From Acidobacteriota bacterium (GTDB lineage: Bacteria; Acidobacteriota; Thermoanaerobaculia; Thermoanaerobaculales; Sulfomarinibacteraceae), in NCBI GenBank assembly GCA_022340665.1, contig JAJDNM010000010.1, forward strand, positions 1 to 64,000: a stretch of 64,000 nt of DNA, given 5' to 3'. The notes under the pieces are model-generated. The model was not told the DNA's origin, searched no databases, and was given only the letters and a program-made list of their open reading frames with translations. This document shows, piece by piece, positions 17,513-25,968 of this stretch. Each line of letters begins with the position of its first letter. The first letter of the stretch is position 1. Both the position numbers and the translations under genes were made by a program.

Positions 17513-17713
17513 TCACGCGTCGCTGGCATCCTTGGCCGCACCCTCTTCCTTCTCGTCGGCAGGGGGTTTTTCCTCTGAGCGCACTGAATCCTTGAAGTTG
17601 CGAATTCCCTCGCCGAGCCCCTTGCCGAGCTTCGGCAGTTTGTTCACGCCGAATATCAGGACGACTATCGCGAGCAGAATCAAGAGCTCCGGAAGACCCA
17701 GACTTCCGAACAT
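17513..17713 (-). CDS. tatA: Twin-arginine translocase subunit TatA
   Basis: The 66-residue protein has the TatA pattern: a single N-terminal membrane helix ([16 protein letters not shown]), the Gly hinge, the amphipathic helix [17 protein letters not shown], and an acidic/charged tail. TatA forms the pore-like ring through which folded proteins with twin-Arg signals cross the inner membrane. No TatB or TatC gene is beside it; a single TatA-type protein can serve where TatB is missing. It sits 20 bases after the AmgK-like kinase and may be co-transcribed with it. Confidence 0.93.
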   Translation of the reverse strand: MFGSLGLPELLILLAIVVLIFGVNKLPKLGKGLGEGIRNFKDSVRSEEKPPADEKEEGAAKDASDA

Positions 17714-17733
17714 TTGGACCTCCTAGTCGAGCG

Positions 17734-18705
17734 TCACTCGCGATCCGTTCCACAGTTTCCGCCGTCGTGACGCCGCGACAAGTCTAGCAGAAGGCCCACC
17801 AAGTCTGAAGGAGCATTTGTATCACCCACCTCGGCGGCCAGATCGCGGGCCAGCGGTTCGATCCACTGTTCATAAGACGCGGCGCCGGTTGCCGTCAAAC
17901 GGGCAAAAGTTCCGAGAACCTTCAATCCTCTTTGGATCCGCACCAACAGAAAGCGCTCCGGCCAGCCGGCCTCGGCTCGAGTTGCAGTCGCCCATGCGTT
18001 CTGAATTCTCTGCCTTTCTACTGCAGCAAGCACCCGAGGCATCGCGCGCTCACCCAGGAGAGACGCCATGTCGTAGGTGTCGGGCCCGATCAGAATGTCT
18101 TGATAGTCGATCACGCCCACCTCTTCTTCCGGCAAGAGGAACAAGTTGTTGAGGTGGAAATCGCGGTGGCAGACACGCACCGGGTGCTCGTTGATGATGG
18201 CCGCAAGCTCATCGAGCCAGTCGCCGATAGCTGGCGATGGGTTGGCGTTCATAAGATGGCGCATGACCCACAATTCGAACCCTGCAAGCTCCCACCGAAG
18301 TCGCTTGCCGTGCAGCGGTGAATTCCACCGGGGGAGTTCATCGGGCGGCAATTCGGCAAGTCTGACCAGGGGTCGCAGGCAGCGAAGTGCGAGCTCTACC
18401 CTTTCATCAGGACGAGCAATTTCAAGGGTCCGCTCGGCGTCTTCAACCCCGAAATCCTCGTGCACGGCCCAACCGTGGCCAAGATCGTGGTCCAAAAGCG
18501 ACGGAACCCTCAGACCGTGCTCCTCGCACCACATGCGCACTGAGAGATCTCGTTCGAGCTGATCGCGGACCGAGCGCGGATAGCGAACGATGACCGCCGA
18601 GCGCCCGAGACGATCCCAGATGCGTGCATACCGCCTGTGTGACGCGTCGCCAGCCAATTCCCGTTCACGAACCCAGGGATCCGGTAGGCGCTGGAGCATC
18701 TTCAT
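17734..18705 (-). CDS. AmgK-like sugar kinase (APH fold)
   Basis: The 323-residue protein has the aminoglycoside-phosphotransferase kinase fold. It shows an N-terminal SGDASHRRYARI-like nucleotide loop (here AGDASHRRYARI), the catalytic loop CHRDFHLNNLFL with the base Asp, and the metal-binding GVIDYQD. This combination is typical of the AmgK group, which phosphorylates N-acetylmuramate or N-acetylglucosamine in peptidoglycan recycling, usually beside the uridylyltransferase MurU. A related nucleotidyltransferase occurs in this window at 50.5-51.4 kb, not adjacent. The substrate is inferred from family. Next to tatA on the same strand. Confidence 0.78.
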   Translation of the reverse strand: MKMLQRLPDPWVRERELAGDASHRRYARIWDRLGRSAVIVRYPRSVRDQLERDLSVRMWCEEHGLRVPSLLDHDLGHGWAVHEDFGVEDAERTLEIARPDERVELALRCLRPLVRLAELPPDELPRWNSPLHGKRLRWELAGFELWVMRHLMNANPSPAIGDWLDELAAIINEHPVRVCHRDFHLNNLFLLPEEEVGVIDYQDILIGPDTYDMASLLGERAMPRVLAAVERQRIQNAWATATRAEAGWPERFLLVRIQRGLKVLGTFARLTATGAASYEQWIEPLARDLAAEVGDTNAPSDLVGLLLDLSRRHDGGNCGTDRE

Positions 18706-18794
18706 GCGGCCACGCTAGCAAAGGTCGTTCTCGCGGACAATGAGGTAGGATGGGAAGAAGGTGCCTGGACCAGAGGTTGTTCAGGCGGAGGATG

Positions 18795-19157
18795 ATGGAA
18801 GAATCGAGAACCCAACGGCTGCAAGAGCTGCTCAGAAGGCTCGGGAAGGCCCTCCATTCGACCGTGGTGCGCTCGGAGGAGGTCCGGGACTGTCTCGAGG
18901 AACTGCACGATGACGGATGGCAGGCCGTGATGATGTTGGAGACGTCCCTGGTCTGCGGTGAAGACGGGTCGATAGAGGTTGGCCGCGGCACGATGCGGCT
19001 CCACGTCGAAGACGGCTCGGTGATACCCGAGTACCGAATTGGCGTGGATGATGCAAGATTTCTGGAATCGCTCGGCATAACCGCCGGTCGTCACCGCTCG
19101 CCTCCGAAACTCCTTCCGCGACCACAGTCGGAGCCAGACGGCGATCCGCGGACGTGA
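18795..19157 (+). CDS. Small conserved-looking protein of unknown function
   Basis: The 120-residue soluble protein has no family I recognise. The N-terminal 50 residues are helical and charged (EESRTQRLQELLRRLGKAL), followed by a more beta-like part with MMLETSLVC, then a basic Pro/Arg tail that may be disordered. It may be a small regulator or adapter; nothing in the sequence shows which. The start is set at ATG 18795 because AGG at 18789-18791 is too close to ATG 18792. Its stop overlaps the rlmN GTG start by four bases, so the two are translationally coupled. This is the main sign that it is a real gene. Confidence 0.65.
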   Translation: MEESRTQRLQELLRRLGKALHSTVVRSEEVRDCLEELHDDGWQAVMMLETSLVCGEDGSIEVGRGTMRLHVEDGSVIPEYRIGVDDARFLESLGITAGRHRSPPKLLPRPQSEPDGDPRT

Positions 19158-20194
19158 GCTTGCTGCCAGAGAGGGTTGATCGCATCAATCTGGTAGGTCG
19201 GAGCTCGCAAGAGATCGCCGACATCGTCGCTCCCCATGTCGATCGCGGTTTTCGGTGCGCGCAGATCGCACGCTGGGTGATAGACCGCAACGCAGTGGAT
19301 TTCAGCGATATGACCGACCTCCCAGTTGAACTTCGTCGAGATCTCCAGCGCCGATTTCGTCTCGACGAGCCCGAGGTGGTGCAGATCGTGGATGACGATG
19401 ACAGTGCGCAAAAGTTTCTGTTCGCCCTGGAAGACGGCGTCCACGTCGAGGGTGTCTCAATGCGCGAAGGTGCCAAGGCGACCCTTTGCCTGTCCTCGCA
19501 AGCGGGCTGCGCTGTTGGCTGCACCTTTTGCGTGACCGGTGCAGTCGGTGCGGGCCGAAATTTGCGCGCGGATGAGCTTGTCGGTCAGTACCGCACGATG
19601 CTCCGATACCTCGATCGGAAGATCGAACGGGTGAACATCGTGTTCATGGGCATGGGTGAGCCCCTGCTCAATACTGCCAATCTGGGATCCGCGCTTGAGG
19701 TCCTTTTCGAACGTGTCAGTCCGAAGAGAATCACGGTGTCGACCGCCGGCATCCTTCCCGGGATCGAGTGGCTCGGCGGGCTCGCGAAACGTCCCAAGCT
19801 GGCTGTCTCACTGAATGCCCCCGATCAGGAGCGTAGAGAGCAGATCATGCCGATATCCAGGTGTTATCCTCTCGCCAATCTCCTCATCGCCCTGCGGGAA
19901 TTTCCGTTGGAGCGTGGTCGCAGGATCACCTTCGAGTACGTGCTGATCGATGGATTCAACGACGCCGTCGCGGACGCCCAGGCCACAGCAGATCTGATTC
20001 GCGGTATTCCTGCAAAGATCAATGTCATTCCACTCAACCAAGACGAGGAATTTCTACCTGGACTTCGGCGCCCGCCCGAGAAGACCGTGGATCGATTCGC
20101 GGCGCGCCTCAAGGACGCAGGATTGACCGTGACAGTTCGATGGTCAAAGGGCACGGAGGTCGCGGCAGCGTGCGGCCAGCTCAGGGGCCGTTAG
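19154..20194 (+). CDS. rlmN: 23S rRNA (and tRNA) adenine-C2 methyltransferase RlmN
   Basis: The 346-residue radical-SAM enzyme methylates C2 of A2503 in 23S rRNA and A37 in some tRNAs. The [4Fe-4S] cluster is bound by Cys119, Cys123 and Cys126 (CAVGCTFC). The C-terminal ACGQL contains the conserved catalytic Cys, and VFMGMGEPLLN is the family GEPL motif. Length and order match RlmN. It starts at GTG within the stop of the small upstream gene. It converges with pgeF, only seven bases between stops. RlmN fits the translation genes found elsewhere in the window (tyrS, serS, tadA). Confidence 0.95.
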   Translation: MSLLPERVDRINLVGRSSQEIADIVAPHVDRGFRCAQIARWVIDRNAVDFSDMTDLPVELRRDLQRRFRLDEPEVVQIVDDDDSAQKFLFALEDGVHVEGVSMREGAKATLCLSSQAGCAVGCTFCVTGAVGAGRNLRADELVGQYRTMLRYLDRKIERVNIVFMGMGEPLLNTANLGSALEVLFERVSPKRITVSTAGILPGIEWLGGLAKRPKLAVSLNAPDQERREQIMPISRCYPLANLLIALREFPLERGRRITFEYVLIDGFNDAVADAQATADLIRGIPAKINVIPLNQDEEFLPGLRRPPEKTVDRFAARLKDAGLTVTVRWSKGTEVAAACGQLRGR

Positions 20195-20201
20195 CCCAGG
20201 G

Positions 20202-20933
20202 TTAGGCAAATCGGTAAATCATCGACCACTGCCGCCCGGCTTCTTGGCCATCTCGCCGGTAGGAGGCGAGTTCGGGGGTCGAAGCTGTACACGGGCCAAC
20301 GAGGTGAACATTCTTCGCATCAAGGCCGAGAATCTCCAGGCGAGAGCGGAGAAAGCCGCGGAGATCGACATGGTTGCCCGACAACCATTGTCCTTCGTCG
20401 ACGTCGATGACACGGAGGCTGTCGATGACCTCGTTGCCGACTTCGTACCGCGGGCCCGAGATGGCGGGCCCGAGGGCCGCGTGGAGTCGGTCGGATGGGA
20501 CACCGAACTCGACTTCGAACTGCCGCACCACGGCCCCCGTGATGTCGGCGGCCGCTCCGCGCCAACCGGAGTGTACGGCGGCGATGACACCATCACCGAC
20601 GAGAAGTATTGGCACACAATCGGCCGACCATGCGGCAAGACCAAGTCGCCGGGAGGCTGTCATCAGGGCGTCGCACCTGCCGACGCAGGCGACTTGTTTG
20701 AAAGGCCAACCCGGCTCTGCGGCCACCGAGGCGACAATTCGACCGTGAATCTGTTCACACCAGCGGATGGCGTCGACCCGATCGCCGAGGTCGCCAAGAA
20801 GTCGTCTCATTCGTGCATCGGATGACAAGGTGGGTGTTGGCGGGCCAAGGGCAAAGAGCATGGCCGCGCCACCAGCTTCAAACACCATGACACGGTCGTC
20901 GCCGATGGATGTCAGGCCGTCCAGCCTTTGCAT
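20202..20933 (-). CDS. pgeF: Peptidoglycan editing factor PgeF (YfiH family)
   Basis: The 243-residue protein belongs to the multicopper polyphenol-oxidase-like YfiH family. In E. coli the family member removes wrong amino acids from cytoplasmic UDP-MurNAc peptides. Metal-site and core motifs are visible: CEQIHG near the N-terminus, WSADCVPILL, AVHSGWRGA with the conserved His, GPAISGPRYEV, and HLVGPCTASTP. ATG at 20933 is chosen; the frame upstream is short and there is no good Shine-Dalgarno sequence. It diverges from ftsE with a 102-base gap. Confidence 0.9.
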   Translation of the reverse strand: MQRLDGLTSIGDDRVMVFEAGGAAMLFALGPPTPTLSSDARMRRLLGDLGDRVDAIRWCEQIHGRIVASVAAEPGWPFKQVACVGRCDALMTASRRLGLAAWSADCVPILLVGDGVIAAVHSGWRGAAADITGAVVRQFEVEFGVPSDRLHAALGPAISGPRYEVGNEVIDSLRVIDVDEGQWLSGNHVDLRGFLRSRLEILGLDAKNVHLVGPCTASTPELASYRRDGQEAGRQWSMIYRFA

Positions 20934-21035
20934 CGCCCAATGATACAATTCGGGGTCTCCGGGGGGTGTGTTGAGAGATCACGGTCAGAGGTCATTTCAA
21001 GCCCGAGCTCCGGCGATGAGAGCGCCTGTTAACCC

Positions 21036-21704
21036 GTGATCCGCCTTCGTTCCGTTACCAAGGAGTATGATCGGCGTGCGATTCTCGACTCCCTGGACCT
21101 GCAGGTCGATGCCGGCGAGTTCGTTTTTCTGACCGGGCCATCAGGAGCAGGGAAAACGACGCTGCTGAGACTGCTTTACTCAGCCGAGCGGCCAACACGT
21201 GGAGAAGTCTGGGTGGCGGGACGCCGAGTCGAGGAGATGTCGAGGTCGCGGCTGCCCCTCCTGCGGCGCAAAATCGGCGTCATTTTCCAGGATTTTAAGC
21301 TTCTGCGGCGCAAGACGGTGATCGAAAACATCACCTTTGTGCTCCGCATTCACGGAGTGCCACCGCGAGAAGCACACCGGCGGGCGTCCCAGGTGCTTCG
21401 ACGTCTGGGTCTCCAACACCGTCAGTCGGCTTTTCCGGATGCCCTCTCGGGAGGTGAGCAGCAGCGCGTGGCAATAGCTCGTGCGCTCGCCTACCAACCG
21501 CGTCTGATTCTCGCTGACGAGCCGACCGGTAACCTCGACGCAGACCTCGCCTCCGAGCTTCTCAGTCTGCTGTGTGACATCAACTACCAGGGCGCAACAG
21601 TGCTGGTCGCGACCCACGACCACGCGATTCTCGAGTCCATACCCGCGCGGACACTCGTCCTGCATCAGGGCCAAATTCACTACGATGGAATGTGGCCACC
21701 ATGA
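21036..21704 (+). CDS. ftsE: Cell-division ATP-binding protein FtsE
   Basis: The 222-residue ABC ATPase pairs with FtsX at the division site and drives peptidoglycan hydrolases rather than transport. Walker A is GPSGAGKTT (34-42), the signature is LSGGEQQRVAIARAL, Walker B is LILADEPTGNLD, and the switch His is in VATHDH. The start is GTG at 21036. The last bases overlap ftsX, as in nearly all bacteria. Intact catalytic motifs imply real ATPase activity. The leftward neighbour is pgeF and no other division gene is nearby. Confidence 0.93.
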   Translation: MIRLRSVTKEYDRRAILDSLDLQVDAGEFVFLTGPSGAGKTTLLRLLYSAERPTRGEVWVAGRRVEEMSRSRLPLLRRKIGVIFQDFKLLRRKTVIENITFVLRIHGVPPREAHRRASQVLRRLGLQHRQSAFPDALSGGEQQRVAIARALAYQPRLILADEPTGNLDADLASELLSLLCDINYQGATVLVATHDHAILESIPARTLVLHQGQIHYDGMWPP

Positions 21705-22555
21705 TCCGGCATGCGGTTGCCGAAGGTCTGGTCATCCTGCGCGAACGTGCGGCCGTCAGCTTAGTTCTCGCATTTTCGCTGGCAGTGCCGGTTGCGTTGG
21801 CGGGTGTCGGCGTTGCTCTTCACCAATGGCTCGACCCGATAGCTGGGATGGCCGGCGAAAAGAGCTCGGTGGCAGTGCTGCTCCACCCGCAGATGGAGTC
21901 GGGCGAGAGACGTCGCTGGATCGCCGACCGCGCATCTGAGAACCCGGAATGGAAGATTTCTGAGGTGTCCAACAGTGACGTCATCGGCCGCCTCCAGCGT
22001 TGGTTTCCCTACCTTGAAGATTTGATCGATACGGGGGACTCGACCTTGCCGCCGCTGATCGAGATTCAGACGGATGATCCCGATTCGGTCGCTGTTCTCG
22101 ACGGGCGGGAAGAGGTCCTGGCGGTTGGTCCACGCTCCTCAATCCAACAGACCCTCGGTCAGGTTGCCGGCCGCCTGGCTACTGTCGTGGGTGTGCTGAG
22201 CGGCGTCCTTCTGGCCAGCGCGCTTCTTTTGGCAGCTGTGTGGGTTCACCTGGAACTCTATCGGCATGCAGATGAAATTGCCATCATGCGCCTCGTCGGC
22301 GCGACCGAAGGCACGATCCGCGGCCCGTTTTTGGTGGCGGTGGTAATCCCGGGAACGGTAGCCGGTCTTCTCGCGATCGTGGGGTCGATGATGCTCGTGG
22401 CGAGCTTCTCGCGTCTGACCTCGTCACTCGGACTCTCGGAAGTAACCATTTCGACGCCGGTGCTGGTTTTGCAGGGCGCGGTCTGTGTGCTGCTCCCCCT
22501 GATCGCGGCGGGTGTTACCCTCGCCCGCCATTCGCGAGGCGCAGCGGAGAGTTGA
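21701..22555 (+). CDS. ftsX: Cell-division membrane protein FtsX
   Basis: The 284-residue protein has an N-terminal helix, a roughly 120-residue extracytoplasmic domain, and three C-terminal membrane helices (about 160-190, 210-235, 250-280). This is the FtsX layout. FtsX anchors FtsE and passes the ATPase signal across the membrane to cell-wall hydrolases. The ATG at 21701 lies in the FtsE stop (ATGA), so the two are coupled; a GTG at 21692 is possible. No hydrolase-activator gene (EnvC or RipC type) follows. It converges on the TPR gene across a strong terminator hairpin. Confidence 0.9.
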   Translation: MIRHAVAEGLVILRERAAVSLVLAFSLAVPVALAGVGVALHQWLDPIAGMAGEKSSVAVLLHPQMESGERRRWIADRASENPEWKISEVSNSDVIGRLQRWFPYLEDLIDTGDSTLPPLIEIQTDDPDSVAVLDGREEVLAVGPRSSIQQTLGQVAGRLATVVGVLSGVLLASALLLAAVWVHLELYRHADEIAIMRLVGATEGTIRGPFLVAVVIPGTVAGLLAIVGSMMLVASFSRLTSSLGLSEVTISTPVLVLQGAVCVLLPLIAAGVTLARHSRGAAES

Positions 22556-22565
22556 AACACAAAAA

Positions 22566-22587
22566 AGCGCGGCCCGAAGGCCGCGCT
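22566..22587. terminator. Strong hairpin terminator between ftsX and the TPR gene
   Basis: AGCGCGGCC and GGCCGCGCT form a nine-pair stem with a CGAA loop. On the minus strand a run of six T follows, so it ends the leftward TPR/DUF4388/Ton operon. For ftsX, read rightward, it could act only weakly. Confidence 0.75.
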
Positions 22588-22608
22588 CTGATCAATCGAT
22601 TTATTCTA

Positions 22609-23841
22609 TCAACCACAATTTTCTCGGTACTGTTTCTCGAGGCCGGGGAGCTGCTCTTGGAGCAGCTTGGCATTTTCGATGTCCCCGAGCTTTTCGAGCT
22701 CATCGACCTGGAGCTTGAGGGCGTCGATCCTTCGCTTGAACTCCGAGCACTCTTGCTGCGCCTGGACATTCTGCGCGGCTGCATCCCTTTTGGTCTGCAT
22801 CTCGCTCACCATCTTGGAGTTACCAGCTTCCGAATACCACTGAATGGCGTTGTTGTAGTCCTTCTTCTTGTCGTAGATGTAGCCACCCTGGTTATAGATC
22901 TGAGTGCGTAGTTTTCCAGAGGGACGGTTTTTGAGTGCTTGTTGCAGATCTGCGATTGCAGGGTTCAGCTGGTTCATCTGCGTCTTGCACTGTGCCGAGT
23001 AGTAGTAAACCAGAGGATTGCTGGACTGCTTGGCTTTGGCGCTGTCAAACCATTGCAGCGCTTTCTGGTACTGCTTTGCTCCGAGCCAGGCTTCACCAGC
23101 GAGAAGCTGGTGGTCGAACGTCGGCGAGGCTTTGGCCAACTCGTCGGCAATCTGGCCGGCCTGAGAGTAGTAATTGCTCTTTGCCGAATCTGACCCCGAG
23201 CGCCGGCCAAGCAAAAGCCCTGCTCGCACCGCGTTCCGTGCACTGGTCGTGTCCCTCGGGTTGAGCTGGTAGGCCTTTTTGAAGGCCTCGAACGCCTTGG
23301 CATCGTCGCCAGCTGCTGTGTAGGCCGATCCGAGAGCCTGCTGCAAGCGGTAGTTGTTCGAATCCGCTCTCGCCTGGGTCGACAGCACGCTAACGGCTTC
23401 GCTCGGGCGGTTCGTTTTAGTTGCTGCCTGGGCGAAGAGCAAGGCGTAGCTGGAGCGATGCGAAGCTTCCATCGAGCTCAGGCTGAGCGGCTTCAGGAGC
23501 TCGTACGCGTTCTGATATTGGTCCGCTTGCAGTAGCGCCTGGCCGAGCGCGATCTTGTAGGATGCCTGGCTGTCATCGAGATCCACCGCCTTGCGGAGGT
23601 TGGCGATGGCCGGGCTGAGCTGGCCGAGGGCGCGCTGCGACACTCCCAGCATGTAGTAGCCCCCCGCATAATCCGGATTGGTCTTGGTGACCTCCTCGAA
23701 TTCCTTGGCGGCAGTTGCCCAGTCTTTTTGTTTGTAGGCCTCAAGGCCCTTGTTCCACTCGGCGTGCGCGGGCGCCGCCGTCGCCAGCATTATGACAGCT
23801 GCCGTGCATGCAATCGCCGCTCGACTGACCCTCGATTTCAT
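22609..23841 (-). CDS. Exported TPR-repeat protein
   Basis: The 410-residue protein has a signal peptide (Lys/Arg start, hydrophobic core near 8-22, AHA-E cleavage zone) and then a series of TPR-like helix pairs. Examples are YMLGVSQRALGQLSPAIANLRKAV and KRDAAAQNVQAQ in the tail. The last 60 residues form a likely coiled coil with a few Cys. It is probably periplasmic and serves as a protein-binding scaffold. It is the last gene in a leftward run from exbB, so a role with the Ton complex or its substrates is possible; that is inferred from place. A GGAGG Shine-Dalgarno sequence precedes the ATG. A strong terminator follows its stop. Confidence 0.85.
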   Translation of the reverse strand: MKSRVSRAAIACTAAVIMLATAAPAHAEWNKGLEAYKQKDWATAAKEFEEVTKTNPDYAGGYYMLGVSQRALGQLSPAIANLRKAVDLDDSQASYKIALGQALLQADQYQNAYELLKPLSLSSMEASHRSSYALLFAQAATKTNRPSEAVSVLSTQARADSNNYRLQQALGSAYTAAGDDAKAFEAFKKAYQLNPRDTTSARNAVRAGLLLGRRSGSDSAKSNYYSQAGQIADELAKASPTFDHQLLAGEAWLGAKQYQKALQWFDSAKAKQSSNPLVYYYSAQCKTQMNQLNPAIADLQQALKNRPSGKLRTQIYNQGGYIYDKKKDYNNAIQWYSEAGNSKMVSEMQTKRDAAAQNVQAQQECSEFKRRIDALKLQVDELEKLGDIENAKLLQEQLPGLEKQYRENCG

Positions 23842-23876
23842 TTTCTGTGCCTCCAGTACATCTCACGAGATCACTA

Positions 23877-24713
23877 TCATGTTCTTTGCATTTCCCCCAA
23901 CAAAGGCCGGACCTGCTCATCGAACATGGCAGCTGTCTCATTGCCCTTGAGGAGGGAGATTGCCTTGGTATGTTGCTCTACCATCCCTCGGAGAGCGTGA
24001 AATCCTTCTCCCCGCTCGATCAGAGTCCGCGCTGCAGTGTACTGCTTTTCGATGGTTCGTTCACCCCCGGAGCCGACCACATCGATCGCGACGGAGCGAA
24101 TCTTATCTGCCAACCCGAGCAGAGTGACGGGATTTGGGCCAGTTTGCCACCTTTGATGGCCCCTACCACCGGCTCCCGGGTTTCCCAGGGCGACGAGATC
24201 GTTGGTGACCATCCCGAATAGCAGCTTGGAAACGTCGAATGGTGTCCATTTGAGTCCCCGGCCAATCTCCTCGATCGTCTGAACGCCATCAATGCGCGTG
24301 ACGAGAATCCATTCCTGGGGACTGAGAGTTACCTGGTCGGCCACCTGTTCCCTGGTGGTGAAGTATGGGACCAAGTCGAGTGAGGGTATCTTCCGCGACA
24401 ACACTCGCCACTCGTCAAGCCGACGGGCCGCCTCCATCATGAGGCTGGCGTTGGACATGTGAATGGTATCTCGATCCGATACCTCCCCGGGTATGAACGA
24501 AAAAGTGCCCTCGGACCAGATGGCCATTTCGTACACCGCGTTGTCACCACGGAGTTCGCCAACCTGGGCGTCGACGATCTGGCCGTCTTTGAGAAAGATT
24601 TTCCCCTGAACGTCGTTAGATCGGATTTTGAACATACCGGTCTTGCCCGAAACACTCACGAGTTGAATGACGTCGGGCAGAGGGAGCTCGCTCAAAGATC
24701 CATGCAGGGACAT
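23877..24713 (-). CDS. DUF4388-domain protein in the Ton operon
   Basis: The 278-residue soluble protein starts with a DUF4388 domain (about 1-100): MSLHGSLSELPLPDVIQLVS, SGKTGMFKIRS and FLKDGQIVDAQVGE are the family's usual segments. The second half carries a winged-helix-like stretch (TIEEIGRGLKWTPFDVSKLLFGMVTNDLV) and a helical tail. It is cytoplasmic. It sits between tonB and the TPR gene, nine bases from the former, so it is probably on the same mRNA. DUF4388 proteins appear mainly in signalling systems, so a link from cell state to Ton energy use is possible but unproven. It is the second member of this family in the window. Confidence 0.78.
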   Translation of the reverse strand: MSLHGSLSELPLPDVIQLVSVSGKTGMFKIRSNDVQGKIFLKDGQIVDAQVGELRGDNAVYEMAIWSEGTFSFIPGEVSDRDTIHMSNASLMMEAARRLDEWRVLSRKIPSLDLVPYFTTREQVADQVTLSPQEWILVTRIDGVQTIEEIGRGLKWTPFDVSKLLFGMVTNDLVALGNPGAGGRGHQRWQTGPNPVTLLGLADKIRSVAIDVVGSGGERTIEKQYTAARTLIERGEGFHALRGMVEQHTKAISLLKGNETAAMFDEQVRPLLGEMQRT

Positions 24714-24722
24714 TATGGAGGT

Positions 24723-25445
24723 TTACTGCAGATTGAATCGAACAGTAAGAATGTAGAGGACCTCCACCGGTTTCCCGTTCAAAGTCGACGGCTCGAACCT
24801 CCACTTGTTGACAGCATCGACGGCTGTCTCGGTGAGGCCGAGAGGCAGTCCACGAAGAACCTTGACGCTCTGCACGCGTCCATCTTTGCCGATCGTGCAC
24901 TCCAGAACAACGACACCCTGGATCCGTGCTCTTCGCGCCGCTTCTGGGTAGACCGGGTTCGGACCGCTGATCTTTTTCGGCTCGGTGATGTTGCCTCCGA
25001 CAACGAACCGAATTGGTCCTTCAGGCTCGGGTGGAGGAGGAGCGTCAGGGACACCAAGGACGAGGTTGTCATCGGGCACGAAGTCGATGTCTTCTTCAGG
25101 CTCTTCGTCCCGGATCGGCTCTGGCTCGTCGGGGGTCGGATCAGGAATCGGCACCTTCTGTGTTTTCGGCTTCGGAATCTGCTGCATCTCACGCCGCGGC
25201 GGCTGTTTGAACTTGACCTGCTTGACGACGTAGATTTTGCTCTTCTTTTCCTTGGCATCAGACAGGCCACTCGCGAAGGAGGGCCAATGCATGGCGAAGA
25301 TGATGACGTGGAAGATGATGGCGATTCCCAGTGCCCATCGCGCCGCCTTCTTGTCCTGATTGGCTTCGAGAGCCAGCGTTTCGGCGGTCGTCAACGGCAG
25401 TTGATCGCCCTTGTTTTTCGGCGCGGACTTTGGAGAACCGCTCAT
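24723..25445 (-). CDS. tonB: TonB-family energy transducer
   Basis: The 240-residue protein has one N-terminal membrane helix (about 36-55), a Pro/Glu/Lys-rich spacer (about 70-150), and a C-terminal TonB domain (about 160-240) with NPVYPEAARRARIQGVVVLE and VDAVNKWRFEP. It should carry energy from ExbB/ExbD to outer-membrane receptors. A start at 25445 is chosen because GGGGGAAG lies just upstream. The spacer is long enough to cross a normal periplasm. The gene follows two exbD genes in one leftward operon. No TonB-dependent receptor gene is in the window. Confidence 0.88.
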   Translation of the reverse strand: MSGSPKSAPKNKGDQLPLTTAETLALEANQDKKAARWALGIAIIFHVIIFAMHWPSFASGLSDAKEKKSKIYVVKQVKFKQPPRREMQQIPKPKTQKVPIPDPTPDEPEPIRDEEPEEDIDFVPDDNLVLGVPDAPPPPEPEGPIRFVVGGNITEPKKISGPNPVYPEAARRARIQGVVVLECTIGKDGRVQSVKVLRGLPLGLTETAVDAVNKWRFEPSTLNGKPVEVLYILTVRFNLQ

Positions 25446-25458
25446 GGCTTCCCCCTTT

Positions 25459-25956
25459 TTATTGGATCCCGAGCATCGACCACAGATTCTCGATCTCACG
25501 TCTGGTCGGGATCGAGATGGTCTTGATCTCCGTCAACGGGTTCCCGTGAACATCCATGTGCATCGGCTGGCCATCAGCGTCCGTCCACTCGTCCGGAGCC
25601 TGGCGCAGCGTGTCGAAGACACGGATCATGTCGCCGTATGTCGCGTCGGGGTCGGTTCGCAGAATCACTGGTTTTTCTGGATTCTGCGTGAGTTTCTCGA
25701 GCACATAGGGAAGCAGCCCTTCGAGCGGCAGGCCCTTCGTGTCAACCTCGATTGCGCCGCCACGCATCACGTGGACGTCGATGGAATCTTCCTGCTTGAT
25801 CTCAGGAGTATCGGTTTCTTCGGGCAAAGCGAAGTCGAGACCGCGGGTCGCAGAAAATGCCGACGTGATCATGAAATAGATGATCAGCAGAAACGAGATG
25901 TCGGCCATCGACCCGGTGAAGATCTCCGACTGAATTTCCTTCTTTTTGATCTTCAT
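25459..25956 (-). CDS. exbD: ExbD/TolR-family protein, second copy
   Basis: The 165-residue protein has one membrane helix (ADISFLLIIYFMITSAF) starting with the Asp important for proton movement in ExbD, then a periplasmic domain with the ExbD VILRTDPDATYGDMIRVFDTL-like pattern. It is longer at the C-terminus than typical ExbD. A basic KIKKKEIQSE stretch precedes the helix. It sits 12 bases after the first exbD in the operon exbB-exbD-exbD-tonB. Two unequal ExbD proteins next to each other are common in Acidobacteriota and Bacteroidota; they may form mixed complexes. Confidence 0.87.
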   Translation of the reverse strand: MKIKKKEIQSEIFTGSMADISFLLIIYFMITSAFSATRGLDFALPEETDTPEIKQEDSIDVHVMRGGAIEVDTKGLPLEGLLPYVLEKLTQNPEKPVILRTDPDATYGDMIRVFDTLRQAPDEWTDADGQPMHMDVHGNPLTEIKTISIPTRREIENLWSMLGIQ

Positions 25957-25968
25957 AGTCGCTCCCGC

